DNA of 18,426 nucleotides, taken from assembly GCA_024276595.1 (NCBI GenBank), contig JAJRWW010000433.1, positions 1 through 18,426 on the forward strand, given 5' to 3'. This DNA is from Myxococcota bacterium (GTDB taxonomy: Bacteria > Myxococcota_A > Polyangia > HGW-17 > JAJRWW01). Of the stretch, positions 14,622 through 18,426 are shown piece after piece; the first letter of the stretch is position 1, and the number at the start of each line of letters is the position of its first letter. Made by a program: the position numbers and the translations under genes. A model generated the notes under the pieces. That model saw nothing but the letters and a program-made list of their open reading frames with translations. It was not told where the DNA came from and made no database searches.

Positions 14622-15434
14622 ATGGACTACTTCAGAAACAGGTCTGTTCTGGTCACGGGCGGAAGCAGTGGCATTGGCCTTGCCACGGCCAGGCTCCTGC
14701 GCCGGGCAGGGGCGAGCCTGACGCTCGTCGCTCGAGACGAGGCGAAGCTGGCCAGCGCCCGGGCCGAGCTGAACGCCATCTCCTCTGCGGCGGCAGACGT
14801 CCGCACCGCATCGCTGGACATCAAGGATCGGGACCGGGTGGCGGAGGTGGTGGCCGGCCTGCTGCAGGAGCGCCCAATCGACATGCTCATCTCCAACGCC
14901 GGGGTGGTCATGCCGGGGGACTTCATGGACCTGCCCAACGAGCAGTTCGACGATATGATGTTCACCAACTTCCTGGGCCCGGTGAACCTCATCCGCCAGG
15001 TGCTGCCCTCCATGCTGGAGCGTCGCTCGGGCCACGTGGCCTTTGTGAGCTCCTTTGCCGGGCTGGTGGGGATCTACGGCTACACAGCCTACTCCGCCTC
15101 CAAGTTTGCCATCCGCGGCTTCGCCCAGGCCTTTCGCTGCGAGATGGCGCCCCACAACATCAGGGTCTCCGTCTGCTATCCCCCCGACACGGAGACTCCT
15201 CAGCTCGAGCTCGAGAACCAGTACAAGCCGGCGGAGACCAGGGCCATCGCCGGGAAGATCAAGCCGGTCACCGCGGAGTACGTGGCCACGGCGCTGCTGC
15301 GCGGCATGGCCGCCGACAGGTTCCAGATAGTCCCTGGCCTCTCGGCGAGGATCCAGGAGCTCGCCTATCGGCTCATGCCCGGTCTGGCTCACTCTTTCTT
15401 CGACAGCGACGTGCGGAAGGTGTCGGGCAGGTAG
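14622..15434 (+). CDS. SDR resembling 3-ketodihydrosphingosine reductase (KDSR/TSC10-like)
   Basis: A 270-residue NAD(P)H-dependent SDR with TGGSSGIG near the N-terminus, ISNAGVV, and catalytic Ser144, Tyr157 and Lys161 (TAYSASKFAIRG). The following segment, RVSVCYPPDTETPQLELEN then KPAETRAI, closely matches the signature of eukaryotic 3-ketodihydrosphingosine reductases (YPPDTDTP and KPLETR), which reduce the ketone of 3-ketosphinganine. A ketone-to-alcohol reduction of a lipid product is therefore likely. No serine palmitoyltransferase or other alpha-oxoamine synthase is in the window, so the substrate may be another long-chain ketone. GGAGGGAGG precedes the ATG. It follows the ACP by 55 bp, on the same strand, and is probably the last operon gene. 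Confidence 0.82.
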   Translation: MDYFRNRSVLVTGGSSGIGLATARLLRRAGASLTLVARDEAKLASARAELNAISSAAADVRTASLDIKDRDRVAEVVAGLLQERPIDMLISNAGVVMPGDFMDLPNEQFDDMMFTNFLGPVNLIRQVLPSMLERRSGHVAFVSSFAGLVGIYGYTAYSASKFAIRGFAQAFRCEMAPHNIRVSVCYPPDTETPQLELENQYKPAETRAIAGKIKPVTAEYVATALLRGMAADRFQIVPGLSARIQELAYRLMPGLAHSFFDSDVRKVSGR

Positions 15435-15484
15435 CGCCCCTGGCTCGAAGGGAGCCGTTGCCTGGCCTGCCCCTTTGCCCGAGA

Positions 15485-15508
15485 GGGCACGGCGAGACGA
15501 CCGTGCCC
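15485..15508. terminator. Convergent-junction hairpin, possible bidirectional terminator
   Basis: GGGCACGG (15485-15492) and CCGTGCCC (15501-15508) are perfect complements around an 8-base loop, between the convergent ends of the KDSR-like gene (15434) and the GT2 gene (15512). There is no U-tract on either strand, so intrinsic termination is unproven. The position and stem strength make a transcription-blocking or 3'-stabilising role plausible. Confidence 0.5.
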
Positions 15509-15511
15509 ACG

Positions 15512-16222
15512 TCAGGAGGCGCCCAGCAGGTCTCGGGCCTTGGCTTCGATGACGTAGCCCAGGATGCGACGGCCGGCACGGTAGGAGCCAGTCAGGGTGC
15601 CGCTGACCTTGGACTCGCCGCCTCGACGGACCCGACAGGAGACAGGGACCTCTGCCACCAGGAGCCCACGCTGGGCAGCCTTGACCTGCATCTCGATGGT
15701 CCAGCCGAAGTCCGGATCGGTCATCTCGAGCCGGTCGAGGGCCCCCTGGGTGATCGCCCGGAAGGGCCCCAGGTCCGTGTAGCGGACACCCCAGAACCAG
15801 CGCACCAGGGTGCAGGTGAGCCAGTTGCCCGCTTTCTGCACCGGCGTGAGAGCGCCTGGCTCGGCGGCGCCCATGGTTCGAGAGCCGATGACCAGGTCGG
15901 CCCCCTGGGAGCGGATGGGCTCCAGGACCTGGGGTATCTCTCGGGGGTCGTCGCTCCCGTCCCCGTCCATGAACACCAGCATGTCGGCCCCGGATGCCGC
16001 GGCGATTCCAGAGAGGCAGGCGCTCCCATACCCGCGTCGGGGCTCGGCGATCACCCGGGCTCCGGCGGCTCGTGCCACCGACGCTGTCTGGTCGGTAGAG
16101 CCGTTGTCCACCACTAGCACCTGGTCCACCAGGTCCCGATCCACCGCCAGGGTAACCGCGCCAATTGTCTCCTCCTCGTCGAGCGTGGGGATGATGAGCG
16201 CCACCTTCAGGCCGTCTAGCAT
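15512..16222 (-). CDS. Family 2 glycosyltransferase (TIGR04283-like, rSAM-associated transferase 2)
   Basis: A 236-residue GT-A fold glycosyltransferase. VALIIPTLDEEETIG opens the protein, followed by VVDNGSTDQT and the metal-binding FMDGDGSDDP, then DLVIGSRTMG and a C-terminal VPVSCRVRRGGESKVSG, as in dolichol-phosphate-mannose-synthase-like enzymes. It has no transmembrane segments. The frame is open upstream to 16381, but that part overlaps the preceding gene and is low complexity. ATG 16222 is preferred because it follows an AGGGGGAAG ribosome binding site and begins the conserved strand. It lies 14 bp after the DUF2064 gene and is the last gene of the minus-strand group. The donor and acceptor are unknown; neighbouring ArsS suggests arsenosugar or a related sugar conjugate. 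Confidence 0.88.
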   Translation of the reverse strand: MLDGLKVALIIPTLDEEETIGAVTLAVDRDLVDQVLVVDNGSTDQTASVARAAGARVIAEPRRGYGSACLSGIAAASGADMLVFMDGDGSDDPREIPQVLEPIRSQGADLVIGSRTMGAAEPGALTPVQKAGNWLTCTLVRWFWGVRYTDLGPFRAITQGALDRLEMTDPDFGWTIEMQVKAAQRGLLVAEVPVSCRVRRGGESKVSGTLTGSYRAGRRILGYVIEAKARDLLGAS

Positions 16223-16236
16223 GGTGCTCTTCCCCC

Positions 16237-16938
16237 TCAGCGCCCGCCGTCCCGGAGTCGCTCCCAGAGCGCCAGGTCCTCCGGTCGGTCCACGTCGCCC
16301 AGGGGCTCGAGCTGGGCCACCTCGAGGCCAGCGGCCCTGGCCCGGCTCACCGACTCGGCGAGCAGGAGCCTGGTGGACCACGGCATGTTGGAAAACAGCG
16401 GGCCGCGGGCTCGGGCCCAGGCGGCGCGGCGCAGCCCCACCAGGTAGTAGCCGCCGTCCCAGGCAGGGCCCAGGACCAGGTCGACCTGGAGCAGCCGGCC
16501 GAAGGCCTGCTCCAGGTGCGTGCGGTTGAGCTCAGGGCAGTCGGTCCCCACAATCACCACCCTCTGGGCAGCGGCCTCGAAAGCTGCTCCCATGGCCAGC
16601 GCCAGCCTGGATCCCAGGTCTCCCGAGCCCTGGTCCAGGTAGCGGCGGTCGGTGCCCAGCCAGCCACGCATCTCGGCCTCGGATGCGCCGGTGTATCGCA
16701 GATCCAGGACGCAGGGGACGGCAGAGGCAGCTTCGTCCAAGGTGCGCAGGGTGTGCTCGGCGAGGTCTCTGTGGAGATGGGCGGCGCCCCGCGGCCCGAG
16801 CGCGGGGATGAGGCGAGTTTTGGCCTCTCCTGGCCGTGGAAAGCGGGTAAAGAGGATCAGCCTGGCGCTCATTTGGGGAGGGGCTTCATCACAGGAGTCC
16901 TGGCGCTGCTTGACGGGACAGGGCCGCGGATGTGTCAT
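16237..16938 (-). CDS. DUF2064/TIGR04282-like transferase (rSAM-associated transferase 1)
   Basis: A 233-residue nucleotidyl/glycosyl-transferase-like protein. Family motifs are LILFTRFPRPGEAKTRLIPALG near the N-terminus (nucleotide-binding loop), RVVIVGTDCPEL in the middle and LVLGPAWDGGYYLVGL after it. This family typically occurs next to a TIGR04283 glycosyltransferase and an ArsS-type radical SAM protein, as here. ATG 16938 overlaps the anti-sigma stop (ATGA), which favours coupled translation and gives a 22-residue N-terminal extension. ATG 16872, starting at MSARLILF, is the conventional family start but has no ribosome binding site. The exact reaction is not established. Confidence 0.87.
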   Translation of the reverse strand: MTHPRPCPVKQRQDSCDEAPPQMSARLILFTRFPRPGEAKTRLIPALGPRGAAHLHRDLAEHTLRTLDEAASAVPCVLDLRYTGASEAEMRGWLGTDRRYLDQGSGDLGSRLALAMGAAFEAAAQRVVIVGTDCPELNRTHLEQAFGRLLQVDLVLGPAWDGGYYLVGLRRAAWARARGPLFSNMPWSTRLLLAESVSRARAAGLEVAQLEPLGDVDRPEDLALWERLRDGGR

Positions 16939-17204
16939 GGATCATCGCTGCCATTGGCGTCGAGGAGCGCCTTGCGGATTCGCTCCCGCGCCTCGGGAGA
17001 GAGCCTGTGCTGCTCGTCCAGGGCCTGGGTGTCGCTGATTTCGTAACCGCGCGAGATCTCACGCAGGGCTCGGATCTGCTTGAAGTACCGGGAGCAGTAG
17101 CGGCACATCATCATGTGCAGGCGCAAGGACATGCGCTCCCCCAGGGGGAGGGGCTCGTCCAGGCTCGCGGAGAGCCTGGCGGCGACTTGCTTGCAGCTAC
17201 GCAT
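16935..17204 (-). CDS. Zinc-binding (ZAS-type) anti-sigma factor
   Basis: An 89-residue soluble protein with a zinc-finger anti-sigma motif: Cys4 near the N-terminus, then His-x3-Cys-x2-Cys in LHMMMCRYCSRYF. No membrane segment is present, so it probably acts in the cytoplasm as a redox- or metal-sensitive inhibitor of the sigma factor encoded just upstream. The start overlaps the sigma stop by one base (TGATG), giving the 1:1 coupling common for such pairs. The C-terminal half is charged and helical, as in other short ZAS proteins. Confidence 0.87.
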   Translation of the reverse strand: MRSCKQVAARLSASLDEPLPLGERMSLRLHMMMCRYCSRYFKQIRALREISRGYEISDTQALDEQHRLSPEARERIRKALLDANGSDDP

Positions 17205-17731
17205 CAGGGCTCATCGGCGGTCACGTCGGCGCCGAACCAGCTCAGCTCCAAACACCGTCTCAGCTTCAGCCTGGCCCGGTGCAGCATGACCCAGAGGTTG
17301 GTCGAGGAGACGCCCATGATCTTACACAGCTCGTCGCTCTCCAGCTCGTCCAGCTCCCGCAGCACAAACACCCTGGCCAGGCGCTCGGGCGCCTCCTCCA
17401 GGCACCTCTCCAGGACCAGGCGGAAGTCGTCCTGCCTGAGGGCCTCGTGGGGATCCACGGTCCACCTGGCCGGGTGGACCTTCCAGCGCCCGCGGTCATC
17501 GAAGAAGCTCTCCTCCAGCCGCTCGCCCAGGTCCTCGCTGGCCTGCTCGCGGGGCGCCCTGCGCAGGTGGTCCAGGAGCTTGTGCTTGAGGATCCCCACC
17601 AGCCAGGTGCGCTCGCTGGACTGACCCTTGAATGAGGGAGCGGACCTGAGGGCGGCCAGCATGGTCTCCTGCACCAGGTCCTCGGCCACCTCCCTCTTTC
17701 GAACCCGCGCAATGGCATAGCGAAAAAGCAC
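17204..17731 (-). CDS. ECF RNA polymerase sigma factor (TIGR02943-like); true start uncertain
   Basis: Group 4 (ECF) sigma factor. Region 2 is VLFRYAIARVRKREVAEDL followed by VQETMLAAL, and region 2.4 ends in SSERTWLVGILKHKLLDHLRR. Region 4 includes RVFVLRELDELESDELCKIMG, VSSTNLWVMLHRARLKLRRCLE and a terminal SWF. The linker FFDDRGRWKVHPARW and the LRRCLExSWF end match the TIGR02943 group. The in-frame GTG at 17731 is the only standard start in this frame, giving 175 residues. Conserved family sequence (LDPERWVAEHGD) continues upstream in the same frame without a start codon before a TGA at 17839-17837. A good ATG at 17840 is in another frame, separated by an 8-nt C run. The stop overlaps the anti-sigma start. 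Confidence 0.88.
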   Translation of the reverse strand: MLFRYAIARVRKREVAEDLVQETMLAALRSAPSFKGQSSERTWLVGILKHKLLDHLRRAPREQASEDLGERLEESFFDDRGRWKVHPARWTVDPHEALRQDDFRLVLERCLEEAPERLARVFVLRELDELESDELCKIMGVSSTNLWVMLHRARLKLRRCLELSWFGADVTADEP

Positions 17732-17840
17732 GTCCCCGTGCTCGGCGACCCACCGCTCCGGGTCCAGGGGGGGGCTCGGTGCGGACCCATTTGAACTGGT
17801 CTCGGAGATGATCTGCCTCCTGGCTCCGGCCTTCGTTCAT
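17732..17840 (-). other. Displaced 5' end of the sigma gene: 8-base C run causes a frame break
   Basis: Read on the minus strand, ATG at 17840 opens MNEGRSQEADHLRDQFKW, then runs into eight C residues (17774-17767). With eight C the frame diverges into shadow sequence. With seven C it would continue directly into LDPERWVAEHGDVLFRY and the sigma factor. The break may be a sequencing or assembly error, a real mutation, or a slippage site controlling sigma expression. Confidence 0.6.
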
Positions 17841-17844
17841 GGAG

Positions 17845-17873
17845 ACTATAGGCCTCGTGGGGCCTGCGGGCAA
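17845..17873 (-). promoter_or_regulatory. Predicted promoter of the sigma/anti-sigma genes
   Basis: On the minus strand TTGCCC (17873-17868) and TATAGT (17850-17845) are separated by exactly 17 bases and match the housekeeping -35 and -10 at 4/6 and 5/6. The predicted start point (about 17838) coincides with the ATG at 17840-17838, so the mRNA could be nearly leaderless, or translation could begin further in. It lies in the 82-bp gap after the arsS-like gene. Confidence 0.45.
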
Positions 17874-17922
17874 CAGGGATGCGGATGGCTCCTGCCCGGG
17901 GGAGAGCTGGGGCGGCGCGAGG

Positions 17923-18426
17923 CTACTGGGCGGTGGCGCCGGCGCAGGAGCTTCCGCAGCCGGCGGTGCAGCCGAAGCAATGGCGGTCGGTGCGGATTCG
18001 GCGGCTGGAGAGGGCGCTCGCATCGAAGCTCTCTACCGTGGCAGGGGCTCCGTCCGGCAGGCGAGCCTGCAGATCCAGCATCTGGTTGAAGTCGCAGTCG
18101 TAGAGGCGTCCGTCCCAGGAGACGGACAGGGTGTTTCTGCACATCAGGCCTGCCACGGCGTCCGGGTTGAAGGCAGCCAGGAGTCGGTCCATGTAGCGCT
18201 CGGTCTGCCCCCGCTCATCCAGCCACTGCAGGAAGCGCCCCATGGGCATGTTGTTCAGGGCGATGAGCCGGTCGAAGGTCACGCCGTGGTCCCGTCGCAG
18301 GGTTTTTTTGAAGTCCCGCTCCATGGAGACCTGGTTGGCGGCCAGGAAAGCACCTGCCGGGTTGGCCATGAGGGTGAGGGTCTGCTCCTCCTGGCCCATG
18401 CCGTAGCCTGCGAGGTTCAGCCTGCG
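17923..18426 (-). CDS. arsS: ArsS-like arsenosugar radical SAM protein, C-terminal part (5' end outside window)
   Basis: The frame is open to the window edge; the N-terminal radical SAM core with CxxxCxxC is not in the window. The visible 168-codon part matches the ArsS/TIGR04167 C-terminal domain: LNLAGYG, LMANPAGAFLAANQ, a FDRLIALNNMPMGRFLQWL segment, FNPDAVAGLMCRNTLSV, SWDGRLYDCDFNQMLDL and the Cys-rich end HCFGCTAGCGSSCAG. Members convert dimethylarsinate-type substrates toward arsenosugars using SAM, or are part of rSAM/selenodomain systems. The pairing with TIGR04282- and TIGR04283-type transferases downstream supports the assignment. The common ending CTAGAGSSCGG here reads CTAGCGSSCAG, with an extra Cys. 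Substrate assignment is by family only. Confidence 0.88.
   Translation of the reverse strand, partial: RRLNLAGYGMGQEEQTLTLMANPAGAFLAANQVSMERDFKKTLRRDHGVTFDRLIALNNMPMGRFLQWLDERGQTERYMDRLLAAFNPDAVAGLMCRNTLSVSWDGRLYDCDFNQMLDLQARLPDGAPATVESFDASALSSRRIRTDRHCFGCTAGCGSSCAGATAQ

Noticed and set aside
16223..16381. In-frame upstream extension of the GT2 gene
   Set aside because: It overlaps the DUF2064 gene with no conserved residues. ATG 16222 has a good ribosome binding site and starts the GT-A fold.
17496..18023. 175-codon minus-strand open frame overlapping the arsS end and the sigma gene
   Set aside because: Most of it is Ala/Pro-rich shadow of arsS and of the sigma gene. Only the short stretch from ATG 17840 to the C8 run looks meaningful, as the displaced sigma start.
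1..18426. CRISPR arrays, tRNA/rRNA genes, insertion sequences, prophage or attachment sites
   Set aside because: No regularly spaced repeats, no transposase or integrase motifs, no terminal inverted repeats and no recognisable RNA gene were seen. The only long DNA repeat is the diverged pair of FabL-like genes.

Overview
The window looks like chromosomal DNA of a high-GC Gram-negative bacterium, most plausibly a myxobacterial or other former deltaproteobacterial lineage. This rests on the strong GC bias at third codon positions, a RecBD pair of proteobacterial type, a TIGR02943-like ECF sigma/ZAS anti-sigma pair, and an ArsS/rSAM-associated glycosyltransferase neighbourhood. The taxonomic assignment is inference; there is no rRNA or other marker here.

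Layout. (1) 1-5521, plus strand: recB (its 5' end lies outside the window) and recD overlap by 4 bp and encode subunits of the RecBCD helicase-nuclease. (2) 5522-5805: a comparatively AT-rich regulatory gap with a perfect 9-bp inverted repeat and a perfect CRP/FNR-type operator (TGTGA-N6-TCACA). The operator is centred about 41.5 bp before the start point predicted from a -10-like hexamer. (3) 5806-15434, plus strand: twelve tightly packed genes, several overlapping by 1-11 bp. In order they encode a phosphopantetheinyl transferase (AcpS-like), a malonyl-type acyltransferase, a FabZ-like dehydratase, a ketosynthase, a FabG-like ketoreductase, an HMG-CoA-synthase-like enzyme, two enoyl-CoA-hydratase-family enzymes (ECH1 and ECH2 types), two tandem FabL-like enoyl reductases, an acyl carrier protein, and an SDR resembling 3-ketodihydrosphingosine reductase. 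(4) 15435-15511: a convergent junction holding a perfect 8-bp hairpin. (5) 15512-18426, minus strand: in transcription order, a partial ArsS-like radical SAM protein, an ECF sigma factor, a zinc-binding anti-sigma factor, a DUF2064/TIGR04282-type transferase and a TIGR04283-type GT2 glycosyltransferase.

How the genes could work together. Region 3 is the most interesting part. HMGS, ECH1 and ECH2 form the polyketide beta-branching cassette, which normally works in trans on giant modular type I PKS enzymes. Here no modular PKS is present. Every enzyme of a complete elongation cycle is a discrete type II-like protein with its own carrier protein and activating transferase. The simplest reading is a self-contained pathway making beta-methyl-branched (possibly isoprenoid-like) acyl chains, controlled by a CRP/FNR-family regulator and ending with a ketone reduction by the KDSR-like enzyme. 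This is inference from family assignments; the product, starter unit and offloading step are not visible.

Other oddities are an Asp-to-Asn change at the expected metal-binding position of the AcpS-like protein, a GLSLGE instead of GHSLGE nucleophile motif in the acyltransferase, the absence of a Cys-to-Ser decarboxylating ketosynthase, and an 8-nt homopolymer that separates the only good start codon of the sigma factor gene from its conserved reading frame.
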